From a virus, in IMG/VR virus record IMGVR_UViG_3300003323_001282, positions 1 through 39,424 of that record: 39,424 bases of DNA. One strand, written 5' to 3'. The notes below the pieces were generated by a model that was given only the letters and a program-made list of their open reading frames with translations, made no database searches and was not told the DNA's origin. Positions 30,483 to 36,319 of the stretch are shown one piece after another; the first letter of the stretch is position 1; the number at the start of each line of letters is the position of its first letter. Made by a program: the position numbers and the translations under genes.

Positions 30483-30553
30483 TGCGGCATCCGGGAATCG
30501 GACCCGGGTCGAGTGCTTGGGAAGCACCCGTGCTGCCACTGCACCAATGCCGC
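30483..30553 (-). tRNA. tRNA-Gly(CCC)
   Basis: 71 bases. Acceptor GCGGCAT/ATGCCGC, D-arm with GTGCAGTGGCAGCAC, anticodon stem GGTGC/GCACT with loop TTCCCAA (anticodon CCC), T-arm CCGGG-TCCGATT-CCCGG. The acceptor start GCGG is usual for glycine tRNAs. It reads GGG codons. CCA is not encoded. Confidence 0.85.
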
Positions 30554-30555
30554 GC

Positions 30556-30695
30556 TGGACAGGGCCGGGGTCTAACCGGCATGGAGTGATTGAATGGGTT
30601 TGGTACAGGCGGGGCCTTTGTTCCCCGTGCCCCGAGCGATTCCGCGCCCGGTTCCCTTCAACCATCCGTCCTGTGTCCTTTTGAACGACCTGTCC
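30556..30695 (-). ncRNA. 140-base structured RNA with tRNA-like ends
   Basis: Minus-strand GGACAGG (30695-30689) pairs perfectly with CCTGTCC (30563-30557), followed by a single A as in tRNA. Next to it is a T-arm-like hairpin GCCGG-TTAGACC-CCGGC and, at the 5' side, a D-arm-like GTTC/GGAC hairpin. The interior is 64 bases longer than a tRNA and holds a long helix (GGTTGAA with TTCAATC, then GGA with TCC) and a GGGG/CCCC hairpin. It ends two bases before tRNA-Gly. It could be a tRNA with an insertion or a new tRNA-like RNA. Not a normal tRNA. Confidence 0.45.
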
Positions 30696-30722
30696 TTCCT
30701 TTCTCCAGCTCGGGGGCCGGCA

Positions 30723-30802
30723 ACTGCGGGCAGGATTTGAACCTGCATCCCGTGGGAATCCTTTCGGATGTTGCACTGCTCTACCAATTGAGCTACCACA
30801 CG
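30723..30802 (-). ncRNA. tRNA-like element with abnormal anticodon region
   Basis: D-arm GCTC-AATTGGTA-GAGC and T-arm GCAGG-TTCAAAT-CCTGC are canonical; the acceptor CGTGTGG/CCGCAG pairs with one bulge and is extended outwards by GGCCGG/CCGGCC (30810-30805 with 30720-30715). The anticodon segment is about 25 bases, not 17, and folds into ATCC-GAAA-GGAT instead of a 5-pair stem with a 7-base loop, so no anticodon can be assigned. Degenerate tRNA or tRNA mimic. Confidence 0.5.
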
Positions 30803-30810
30803 TTCCGGCC

Positions 30811-31061
30811 ACCGAGCGCGGGGCAGAGGAGCTGGGCACGGGACGCGGGTTCAGAGCCTTACCGCGCTTATGAGGTATTGTTCTCAATTTACTCCCGTAT
30901 CCAGCCTCCCTGTCCCGATGACGGGCCGGTTGCCCCGCAGAAACGACCTACGAAATGTAGTGCGAGGCATAAATCACTCGCCGCCGCTTCCGCTAAGGGC
31001 CAATCGGACCGCCATCGCTCGAAGAACCCGGCTCTCTGCGCTGTGCCGCTCGGCGTGACCT
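30811..31061. other. Non-coding leader of the RNA cluster
   Basis: 251 bases with no supported gene; a 28-residue frame on the minus strand is possible but unsupported. A three-way structure is visible on the minus strand: ACGGGA/TCCCGT (30898-30893 with 30843-30838) enclosing TGAG/CTCA and CGCGG/CCGCG hairpins, 61 bases in all. It contains CTCATAA, like a tRNA-Met anticodon loop, but no matching stem. Confidence 0.4.
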
Positions 31062-31271
31062 CTACCTCTCCAGCACCACCGTCCTCACCACCTTCCCCGT
31101 CTGGTGCGACACGACGTTGAGGTACCCGCCGCCCCTCCCGTCGCAGTCGATGTCCACCAGGTCCTGCACGCACACCTCGTCCCCCTCGAACAGGGCCTCT
31201 ATAAGCTCCTCTATGGTGGAGGCGCGGGGGACCTTGACCCTCACCGCTTTCCTTTTAGTGGTCTTCTTCAT
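31062..31271 (-). CDS. Hypothetical protein, 69 aa
   Basis: A basic N-terminus MKKTTKRKAVRVKVPRASTI leads into an acidic region (EELIEALFEGDEVCVQDLVD) and a C-terminal VSHQTGKVVRTVVLER. It is the last gene of the ssDNA-binding protein operon, 4 bases after it. No family is recognised. Confidence 0.6.
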   Translation of the reverse strand: MKKTTKRKAVRVKVPRASTIEELIEALFEGDEVCVQDLVDIDCDGRGGGYLNVVSHQTGKVVRTVVLER

Positions 31272-31275
31272 GGCG

Positions 31276-31788
31276 CTACTCGGTTGCGAACACGTCCTTG
31301 CCCTCGAACAGGTTCTGGAGGTTGTAGGCCTTGGAGAGCAGGTTCGACTTCACCTCCTCGGAAAACTCCGCGTGCGGGTTCGGCATGACCGAGTACTCCG
31401 TGTCGAGGCCGTCGCCCGTCTTCGTCACGGTGATGTCGTAGCGCTTCGGGTCGCCCCACTTCGAGTTGTCCACCAGCGCCTTGATCGCGCCCATGACGGA
31501 CTTCTGCGTCAGCTCCAGCACCTGGACCGCCTTCGCCTCGTAGTTCCACACCATGAATGCCCAGAAGTGCTTTATCTTGCCTGGCGAGCCGTCCTTCTCG
31601 TCGCGGAGGTCTATCGGGGCCTGCTGCGGCATCTCTTTGAGGCGGACGGGCTTGTTGTCGCGGTTCCAATACTCGTAGCCGACGACCGCCGAAGAGAGCA
31701 CGCGGAAGTTGTTCTCGCCGTCCTGGAACTTCATGTAGTTGCCAGCGCCCTGCGGAACCTTGTAGTCGTTCGGAAGAAAGTTGTTCAT
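31276..31788 (-). CDS. Probable single-stranded DNA-binding protein
   Basis: A 170-residue protein. The N-terminus (MNNFLPNDYKVPQGAGNYMK, then FQDGENNFRVLSSAVVGYEY) and the middle (IKHFWAFMVWNYEAKAVQVL, ELTQKSVMGAIKALVDNSKW) match the pattern of phage ssDNA-binding proteins with an OB fold (gp32-like group). RYDITVTKTGDGLDTEYSVM and an acidic C-terminus fit too. It would coat ssDNA during replication or recombination. It is the only replication-type protein I find. The start follows CCAAAAAACAC without Shine-Dalgarno. Family call from memory of the FRxLSSxxxGYEYW pattern. Confidence 0.65.
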   Translation of the reverse strand: MNNFLPNDYKVPQGAGNYMKFQDGENNFRVLSSAVVGYEYWNRDNKPVRLKEMPQQAPIDLRDEKDGSPGKIKHFWAFMVWNYEAKAVQVLELTQKSVMGAIKALVDNSKWGDPKRYDITVTKTGDGLDTEYSVMPNPHAEFSEEVKSNLLSKAYNLQNLFEGKDVFATE

Positions 31789-31799
31789 GTGTTTTTTGG

Positions 31800-32009
31800 T
31801 TATTTCTTAATCGTCGTCTCGTCTAAGTGGTCGAACTCGGGGTCGTAGTGGTAGACGAAGCCCCATTTTTTGGCGAAGTAGTACTCCCTGCTCACGTTCC
31901 CTGCGGCCCTCTCCCACTCGCCCGCGAATATCCTCCTTGAGTTGTTCTGGGTGGCCGGGGCGAGGCTGTCGTAGAACTCCTTGACCGGCTGGGGCATGGG
32001 CTTGGTCAT
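31800..32009 (-). CDS. Hypothetical protein, 69 aa
   Basis: The ATG at 32009 (MTKPMPQPVKEFYDSLAPAT) overlaps the upstream stop by ATGA. QNNSRRIFAGEWERAAGNVS and REYYFAKKWGFVYHYDPEFD follow. Acidic and aromatic C-terminus. No domain; coupled to a zinc-ribbon protein upstream and next to the ssDNA-binding protein downstream. Confidence 0.55.
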   Translation of the reverse strand: MTKPMPQPVKEFYDSLAPATQNNSRRIFAGEWERAAGNVSREYYFAKKWGFVYHYDPEFDHLDETTIKK

Positions 32010-32221
32010 AGGTCGCCTATCCTGAACTCCTTTAATTCGCCGCAGACCTTGCACCTCAGTATCTTTCCGATTTCGTATCTCTTATCGTTCGTCAGGTTGG
32101 TTTTCGACACCGTCTCTCCGGGCTCCCACTCGTGCCTGTGGATGTCCTTCGTTTCCCCGCACCTGCAATAGAGGATGCTCGGGTCTCTCTCCGACGGCGT
32201 GAACAGATGTGTGTGGAACAT
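32006..32221 (-). CDS. Zinc-ribbon protein, 71 aa
   Basis: MFHTHLFTPSERDPSILYCR, then CGETKDIHRHEWEPGETVSK and RYEIGKILRCKVCGELKEFR. Two Cys pairs (CRCG and CKVCG) around His residues form a zinc ribbon. Starts 2 bases after the upstream stop. Probably a nucleic acid- or protein-binding adaptor; exact role unknown. Confidence 0.65.
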   Translation of the reverse strand: MFHTHLFTPSERDPSILYCRCGETKDIHRHEWEPGETVSKTNLTNDKRYEIGKILRCKVCGELKEFRIGDL

Positions 32222-32223
32222 GG

Positions 32224-32481
32224 CTATTCGTGGCTACCCAGCGCCGCCCTGTCGAGGTGGGCCCTCTCCATCTCGGAGAACGACGGCTCGTACGCGGGCC
32301 TCTTGTACCATTCCGTCGATTCCTCCACGTCGCGGAAGGGGGCGTTGCGGCGCGTCATCGGCACTATCCTGTGGCCGTCGAGGACGAGGAGGGACTGCCT
32401 GACCGTCATAGGCTCCGCCAACCGCTTGATCTCAGCCGCCAACTCCGCTATCGACCTGCCGTCCTTTACTTTGATCTTCAT
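32224..32481 (-). CDS. Hypothetical protein, 85 aa
   Basis: MKIKVKDGRSIAELAAEIKR, then LAEPMTVRQSLLVLDGHRIV and ESTEWYKRPAYEPSFSEMER. A helix-strand-type small protein with an acidic C-terminus. Lies 2 bases after its upstream neighbour. Function unknown. Confidence 0.6.
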   Translation of the reverse strand: MKIKVKDGRSIAELAAEIKRLAEPMTVRQSLLVLDGHRIVPMTRRNAPFRDVEESTEWYKRPAYEPSFSEMERAHLDRAALGSHE

Positions 32482-32483
32482 GG

Positions 32484-32693
32484 CTAGTTCTTCTTATTGC
32501 TCTCGGCTATTAATGCGTTTGCAAAGAGATATGCTTCTTCCGCCACTTTGTTGTAATGCCATTCGGGGCGCTTACCGATGATTGCCTTCATCGCCTCTAT
32601 CGCTATGTGGTCGCGGACGGTGATTCCTGCGGGTATGAAATGCCCGTTACATATCCTTCCATCCGTGCCGAACGCGGGTGCTTTAGGGTCCAT
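32484..32693 (-). CDS. Hypothetical protein, 69 aa
   Basis: The ATG at 32693 (MDPKAPAFGTDGRICNGHFI) follows the upstream TAG by 2 bases. PAGITVRDHIAIEAMKAIIG and KVAEEAYLFANALIAESNKK are helical. No domain is recognised. Longer upstream frames have no natural start and cross the noncoding 32849-33253 stretch. Confidence 0.55.
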   Translation of the reverse strand: MDPKAPAFGTDGRICNGHFIPAGITVRDHIAIEAMKAIIGKRPEWHYNKVAEEAYLFANALIAESNKKN

Positions 32694-32695
32694 GG

Positions 32696-32848
32696 CTAGT
32701 TGATGGCTACCGCGTATCCCCAGTAAAGTCCGACGAACGCCGCCGCGAGCGCGGTCATGGCCGCCATCCCGCCGACGAACTTCTTGGTCTCCGGCGACAT
32801 CCAGGCTCTCCTCTCCGACAGGTAGGCCCTCATGTGGTTTCCGTGCAT
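32696..32848 (-). CDS. Small membrane protein, 50 aa
   Basis: The ATG at 32848 (MHGNHMRAYLSERRAWMSPE, then TKKFVGGMAAMTALAAAFVG) has a C-terminal membrane span ending LYWGYAVAIN. AT-rich AACAAAACACT precedes the start. A later ATG at residue 6 is also possible. It opens the accessory operon; no promoter with good -35 and -10 boxes was found upstream. Confidence 0.5.
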   Translation of the reverse strand: MHGNHMRAYLSERRAWMSPETKKFVGGMAAMTALAAAFVGLYWGYAVAIN

Positions 32849-33060
32849 AGTGTTTTGTTCCCCTTTTCCCCACATACACCAATGACGATATATAGGGGGA
32901 AGAGGGCATTGGTTCCCGATGGCCAAATTCCATCGGTGGTGTTTGGCACCCGCCGGGGCGCAGTCCTTCCGTCTCTCTCCCGTAACCCAGCGGTCGCGCG
33001 GTGCTCTTTGCGCTTGGCCAGACAGGGGCATCGACGGGGCTCTGCGCCGCCGCGGGTGAC

Positions 33061-33086
33061 CGCAAGAAAGCGCCGTTTCGGCGCTT
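33061..33086 (-). terminator. Hairpin with short T-tract after the HTH gene
   Basis: AAGCGCCG and CGGCGCTT (8 pairs, 3-base loop; 33086-33068 on the minus strand) followed by TCTTGCG. It lies about 170 bases beyond the HTH gene stop and could end the integrase-HTH transcript. The T-tract is weak. Confidence 0.45.
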
Positions 33087-33097
33087 GAAGTAGAGAC

Positions 33098-33146
33098 AAT
33101 CCCTCTTAAGGATAAGGTCCTAGGTTCGATCCCTAGTGGGCGGACA
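33098..33146 (+). other. Candidate attP: 3' half of a tRNA-Lys(CUU)
   Basis: On the plus strand AATCC-CTCTTAA-GGATA forms an anticodon arm with anticodon CTT, followed by a 5-base variable loop, a canonical T-arm (CTAGG-TTCGATC-CCTAG, 33120-33136), the acceptor 3' strand TGGGCGG and A. No matching D-arm or 5' acceptor lies upstream. A 3' tRNA half close to an integrase gene is what phage attachment sites in tRNA genes look like, because the phage copy restores the host tRNA after insertion. Confidence 0.6.
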
Positions 33147-33253
33147 ATAAGAGATTGTATATAAATAAAGCGCTCGTGCGTCTTGCGTAACCGTGCGTTG
33201 TCAAACTGCTTCTACCCTCAAAGTATATACCTTACCCGAACACTTACAACAGG

Positions 33254-33451
33254 CTACCTGGGGATAACTCGAATCACGGCACTCTGTCCCTTGAATGTCA
33301 AAGCCGAACGCGCCTTCTCGTTCCTGTATATCTCCCACACGGTGCTGTGCGCAAGATTCATTATGTCGCCGATCTCCCTCCACGACTTGCGCTCCCTGTC
33401 GCGGAGCCTCACAACGTTCCTGTTCCTCTCGACCTTTATGGGCTTCGCCAT
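33254..33451 (-). CDS. Small helix-turn-helix protein next to integrase
   Basis: A 65-residue protein. I chose the ATG at 33451 (MAKPIKVERNRNVVRLRDRE) over 33469. RKSWREIGDIMNLAHSTVWE is a helix-turn-helix of the resolvase/Fis-like kind; the remainder is basic. Located between int and attP, it could be an excisionase-like directionality factor or a repressor. A promoter (TTGCTG-17-TATATT) overlaps the integrase stop and would start transcription about 2 bases before this ATG, making a nearly leaderless mRNA. Confidence 0.65.
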   Translation of the reverse strand: MAKPIKVERNRNVVRLRDRERKSWREIGDIMNLAHSTVWEIYRNEKARSALTFKGQSAVIRVIPR

Positions 33452-33459
33452 ATCGCCGG

Positions 33460-33488
33460 AATATAGCACAGCCCGGACGTCACAGCAA
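33460..33488 (-). promoter_or_regulatory. Promoter for the HTH gene, near-leaderless
   Basis: Minus-strand TTGCTG (33488-33483), a 17-base spacer and TATATT (33465-33460). It overlaps the 3' end of the integrase gene. The predicted transcript start lies 2-3 bases before the ATG at 33451. Confidence 0.55.
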
Positions 33489-34394
33489 TTCCATCACCTG
33501 CCTGTGTATCGGCTTCAGCTCCTCCTTCTCCACCTCGTAGTAGTAGAGTAGCGTAGTCTGGAGCGACGTGTGCCGCGCCAGGAGCTGGGTCTTCCTGGGG
33601 TCCACCTTGTTCCTCAGAAGCATGGTCACAAAGGTGCTCCTGAATATATGGTGGCTTAGGTTCTTCTTCAGGCCGACCTTCCTCTTCAGAAGCTTCATAT
33701 AGGTCTGGGCGGTGTCGCCGCACATCCTCGTCCCGGTGCACGAAAGGAAGAGCGCGGGGTTGTCGTCCCTCCGGGTCGCCAGGTACCTCTTGAGGGCCTC
33801 GGACGCCCCGAAGAGGTAGACGGTCTCCCATCTCCTGGTCTTCTTGCTCACGAACCGTACCTCCTGGTTGTCGAAGTCAACGCCCTCGCGGTCCACGGAA
33901 AGCGCCTCGGCTATCCTCATCCCAGTGTGCAACAGGAACTCGAACAGGGCCTCGGTCCTGGTCAGGGATTCGACGGCCCTTTCCCTGACCCTCCTCGGCG
34001 CGTGCTTGCTGAACTCCGGCCCCTTGAGGAAGTAGGCCCTGATCTGGGCTATGTCGTCCAGGCTGAGGGCGCGGGAATCCTTGTTCCTCCTGGCTGGCGG
34101 CACGCCCATGTCATCCACGTCGAAGGGGAATTCGATCCCCTCCTTCCTGCCGTACCTGACCATCCCCCTGAGCGTTATGGCGCACCTCCTGCCGAACTCG
34201 TAGGTCGCCTCGCTCCCCCTCTTCACCACCCTGTCGCAGTGGACAGGCCGCAAGTCGGAAACGGGCATAGCCTCCCCGAGCGCGGGGAGTATGAAGCGCC
34301 TTATCCGCCCCTCGTGGTGCTTGACGGTGGCGGCGCTCATTCCTATGTCCCGGCAGTTCTCCAGGAAACCATCGGACAGCCCTTTTAAGGTCAT
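33480..34394 (-). CDS. int: Tyrosine-family site-specific integrase
   Basis: A 304-residue protein. I chose the ATG at 34394 (MTLKGLSDGFLENCRDIGMS) over a GTG at 34409 that lies in the leader hairpin. An N-terminal SAM-like arm/core-binding domain (SAATVKHHEGRIRRFILPAL) is followed by the catalytic domain with R160 (HTGMRIAEAL), K184/K185 (SKKTRRWE), H249-x-x-R252 (HHIFRSTF), H275 (ARHTSLQTT) and the nucleophile among Y284-Y286 (LLYYYEV). It inserts phage DNA at attB, here probably a tRNA-Lys gene, and works with an excisionase. The leader carries an intrinsic terminator. Confidence 0.9.
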   Translation of the reverse strand: MTLKGLSDGFLENCRDIGMSAATVKHHEGRIRRFILPALGEAMPVSDLRPVHCDRVVKRGSEATYEFGRRCAITLRGMVRYGRKEGIEFPFDVDDMGVPPARRNKDSRALSLDDIAQIRAYFLKGPEFSKHAPRRVRERAVESLTRTEALFEFLLHTGMRIAEALSVDREGVDFDNQEVRFVSKKTRRWETVYLFGASEALKRYLATRRDDNPALFLSCTGTRMCGDTAQTYMKLLKRKVGLKKNLSHHIFRSTFVTMLLRNKVDPRKTQLLARHTSLQTTLLYYYEVEKEELKPIHRQVMELL

Positions 34395-34400
34395 ATGCGC

Positions 34401-34428
34401 AAAACCCACCGAGTTCTACGTCGGTGGG
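34401..34428 (-). terminator. Terminator-like hairpin in the integrase leader
   Basis: Minus-strand CCCACCGA, an 8-base loop and TCGGTGGG (8 perfect pairs), then TTTT, ending 6 bases before the integrase ATG. It may stop transcripts from the small upstream gene and attenuate int. Confidence 0.6.
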
Positions 34429-34473
34429 CCGTGTGAGACACACGCTAATGCGCGCGGCCAAAGCCGCACACGC

Positions 34474-34479
34474 ATTATA
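34474..34479 (-). promoter_or_regulatory. Possible -10 box upstream of integrase
   Basis: A perfect TATAAT on the minus strand with no good -35 at 16-18 bases. Transcripts would carry GCG-rich hairpins and then the terminator at 34401-34428. Confidence 0.35.
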
Positions 34480-34515
34480 CCCCATCGGTAGAACAGGCCT
34501 CTCGGCCGCGATGGA

Positions 34516-34644
34516 CTATTGTGGATTATTGGTAACGCTGGTAAGGGTACCCGCGGCGCGTTCCCTGTCAAGGTACTCGAAATGGTACTTCACGTTGACC
34601 GCCGAGACCATGGCGATGACGAAGAGCGATTGTTGTTGTGTCAT
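34516..34644 (-). CDS. Microprotein, 42 aa
   Basis: MTQQQSLFVIAMVSAVNVKY, then HFEYLDRERAAGTLTSVTNN and PQ. A hydrophobic first half (QSLFVIAMVSAVNV) may enter membrane. The gene lies alone between the DnaA-box region and the integrase leader. Its end covers a DnaA-like 9-mer at 34520-34528. Coding is plausible but not certain. Confidence 0.45.
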   Translation of the reverse strand: MTQQQSLFVIAMVSAVNVKYHFEYLDRERAAGTLTSVTNNPQ

Positions 34645-34742
34645 GTCGTTCGATGAAACTTATTGTATTCGAATATCGTAATACTTCCCTCCTAAAGGGA
34701 ACCTGAAGGAACCATCAGAGGTGTGGATAAGCCGGGGAAATG
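34645..34742. other. Candidate replication origin / control region
   Basis: TGTGGATAA at 34722-34730 is a perfect DnaA box (TTATCCACA on the minus strand); a one-mismatch copy lies at 34520-34528. An AT-rich stretch (34660-34685) and the inverted repeat TTCCCT/AGGGAA lie between. With no phage replication proteins in the genome, host DnaA-driven initiation here is plausible. Confidence 0.4.
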
Positions 34743-34766
34743 AAAAGAGGGGCCGAAGCCCCTCTC
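34743..34766 (-). terminator. Strong intrinsic terminator after the Cys-rich gene
   Basis: Minus-strand AGAGGGGC-TTCG-GCCCCTCT followed by TTCATTT, starting 2 bases after the stop of the 34768-35001 gene. UUCG tetraloop and 8 G/C-rich pairs; a clear end of the lysis-side transcript. Confidence 0.8.
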
Positions 34767-34767
34767 G

Positions 34768-35001
34768 CTAATGGACCAGGTGCCCCGGAGACCGGGGGTG
34801 CTGGAAGAACGGCGACTCCGGCTGCGGGGCCGGCCTCGACGACTTCGGCACGAACGACACCTGAACGGCGTTCCCGTTATCGACGGCGTCCGACAGATAC
34901 TCGACCGCGCACGCGATCCTGCAGAAGCACGGCTCCCCCGGCCTGACGGCGCAGAGGGCGTGGTACGCGGTTCGGCACTGCCTGCAAGTTACCATTGGCA
35001 T
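34768..35001 (-). CDS. Cys-rich zinc-binding protein, 77 aa
   Basis: MPMVTCRQCRTAYHALCAVR, then PGEPCFCRIACAVEYLSDAV and a Pro/Ser-rich C-terminal tail (SSRPAPQPESPFFQH). Seven Cys (CRQC, C, CFC, C) form one or two zinc sites. This is one of the few starts with a Shine-Dalgarno-like AAGGA a few bases upstream. It is closed by a strong terminator. Function unknown. Confidence 0.65.
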   Translation of the reverse strand: MPMVTCRQCRTAYHALCAVRPGEPCFCRIACAVEYLSDAVDNGNAVQVSFVPKSSRPAPQPESPFFQHPRSPGHLVH

Positions 35002-35204
35002 GTTTTCCTTTCATATATTCGGTTGTTTACATACGGACGGGAGAGCTAGGCCCGACGGTAGGGCATGGTCGGGTCCCAGCGAGTCTTCTTGCCTTTTGCA
35101 GCACTAATTTTTGATCACTAGGTTCCTTGTTGTGGCCCCGCGCGGCTTAGATGGCACGCGGGGAAAGAGCTTTCCCTACCTCTCCAGTCCGTATGTCCAA
35201 AGAG
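35002..35204. other. Intergenic region after the holin gene
   Basis: 203 bases with no supported gene. A hairpin (CCCCGCG/CGCGGGG around 35135-35165) and a weaker one near 35049-35078 are visible, without T-runs. No clear promoter boxes. Confidence 0.4.
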
Positions 35205-35435
35205 CTAAAGCGAGGCGATCTCGCCCGAATCCCTCCAATTCCACGACTTCTCGGCGGCCATGAGGACGCCGTTGATGCCCCCCGCCACGAGGGCAATGAT
35301 CGCGGCCGACAGCGCCGTCCCCAGGTCCGACCACGTGGAAGGAGAACCTATCGTGACGAGGCCAGCGGTGGAAACGACGCCCGCCGCGAACGCCTTGAAG
35401 AACCTCTTTATGACAGCCTTGTGTTTGTTGCTCAT
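35205..35435 (-). CDS. Holin-like membrane protein
   Basis: A 76-residue protein with MSNKHKAVIKRFFKAFAAGV, two hydrophobic segments (about 13-29 and 41-59: TALSAAIIALVAGGINGVLM) and a short charged end (AAEKSWNWRDSGEIASL). The layout resembles r1t-type small phage holins that also contain a 'NGVLMAAEKxW' ending. Its start shares ATGA with the stop of the C1A protease gene, so the pair is co-translated. It would make the membrane hole that lets the lysis enzyme out. Function from topology and pairing. Confidence 0.7.
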   Translation of the reverse strand: MSNKHKAVIKRFFKAFAAGVVSTAGLVTIGSPSTWSDLGTALSAAIIALVAGGINGVLMAAEKSWNWRDSGEIASL

Positions 35436-36319
35436 ATTCTAGGTATTAAAGCCTTTAATGGACCGAACCTCCTCAGTATCTCCAGCAGGCTGCGCCATAC
35501 TCCTTCGGATACGGTCGGTCCCTGGTTCCGGAACTGGGCGACCGAATCTAGGGTAAGAGCCCAGCACTCCGTCGGGGCGTAGTCCTCCAAGACGTGCTCT
35601 CCGTGGCCCCTCCTACCCCACCTGCCCGACCACCAGTTCAGGAAGCCCAGCTCCGTGCCGTCGGACAGGGCGTACCTGTGATGGTCCACTGCATGGCCCG
35701 AAACGACGCTCTTTGATTTTCTGAGCGGAAAGATGTCCTTCGGAAGCCATGAAGGGGACCACCACGAGTCGCCCACCTCCATCCTCGTCAGCAGGAGGCC
35801 GTACTTGTGGATCGCGGCGGCCATGAGCGACCTGTCGACCGGCACGGACACGTATCCGCCTATGGTGAAGTCGAGGGCCTCGGTCCACGCCGCGTCGGGA
35901 ACCCACTGGGACAGGAACTCCGCGTGGGACAGGGAGTAGTCGGTCGGGAACGTAGACTCCCTGCACACGCCGTACTTCATCGCGGCTCGGATGCCCGACC
36001 TCAGCGACGTGCCCTCGTACGGATTGCCGTCCACGAGCCGCTTTATGGCTATGTACAAGAACGCGACCGACAGCCTCTCGTACTTGCCGGTCTTGAGCCA
36101 GTACAGGTATTCCACGTACGTCGCCACGGCGCACGCCACGCACACGCCCACGTTCCTCTGGTAGCGGTCGTAGAGCGCCTGCCTGTCTTCGCCCGTGAAG
36201 CCGGGGAATTCCGTCTCGTGCGACTCAGGGTACGGGGACGCGAGGGAAAGCGTCGGGTCCTTGATGTCCCTGATGTCCCTCGCCGATGGGAGCGCTCCCG
36301 CCTTGAACGTCTTTTGCAT
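35432..36319 (-). CDS. Papain-like C1A cysteine protease, candidate lysis enzyme
   Basis: A 295-residue protein. Cys63 sits in the VGVCVACAVATY motif (papain QGSCGSCWAF), His209 in VVSGHAVDHHRY (papain DHAV) and Asn228 in FLNWWSGRWGRRGHG (papain NSWGxxWGxxGY): the full C1A triad. The N-terminus has RDIRD, as at the mature start of several C1A proteins. It has no signal peptide, as expected for a holin-dependent enzyme. The ATG follows a terminator hairpin directly. It would cut peptide bonds in the cell wall cross-bridges or surface layer proteins; the exact target is unknown. A prohead protease is less likely given its partner gene. Confidence 0.8.
   Translation of the reverse strand: MQKTFKAGALPSARDIRDIKDPTLSLASPYPESHETEFPGFTGEDRQALYDRYQRNVGVCVACAVATYVEYLYWLKTGKYERLSVAFLYIAIKRLVDGNPYEGTSLRSGIRAAMKYGVCRESTFPTDYSLSHAEFLSQWVPDAAWTEALDFTIGGYVSVPVDRSLMAAAIHKYGLLLTRMEVGDSWWSPSWLPKDIFPLRKSKSVVSGHAVDHHRYALSDGTELGFLNWWSGRWGRRGHGEHVLEDYAPTECWALTLDSVAQFRNQGPTVSEGVWRSLLEILRRFGPLKALIPRI

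Larger units (their letters stand above)
32849..33253. other. Non-coding region between HTH gene and accessory operon
   Basis: 405 bases without a supported gene. It contains the attP candidate (33098-33146), the hairpin at 33068-33086 and the upstream region of the accessory operon. The remaining GC-rich part (32880-33060) shows no ORF with good context on either strand; I see no further signal there. Confidence 0.5.

Noticed and set aside
30834-30900. A tRNA-Met-like CTCATAA loop in the RNA cluster
   Set aside because: The loop has no matching 5-pair stem; only a 61-base three-way structure forms, so I do not call a tRNA.
33047-33146. A full-length tRNA with an intron instead of a tRNA half
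   Set aside because: Only 5 of 7 acceptor pairs could form with 33047-33053, and the interior holds a strong unrelated hairpin (33068-33086) and no D-arm.
34644-34688. AGGAGG followed by an ATT-start 13-residue frame that overlaps the 42-aa gene
   Set aside because: An ATT start and very short length; the site is more simply read as part of an inverted repeat (TTCCCT/AGGGAA).
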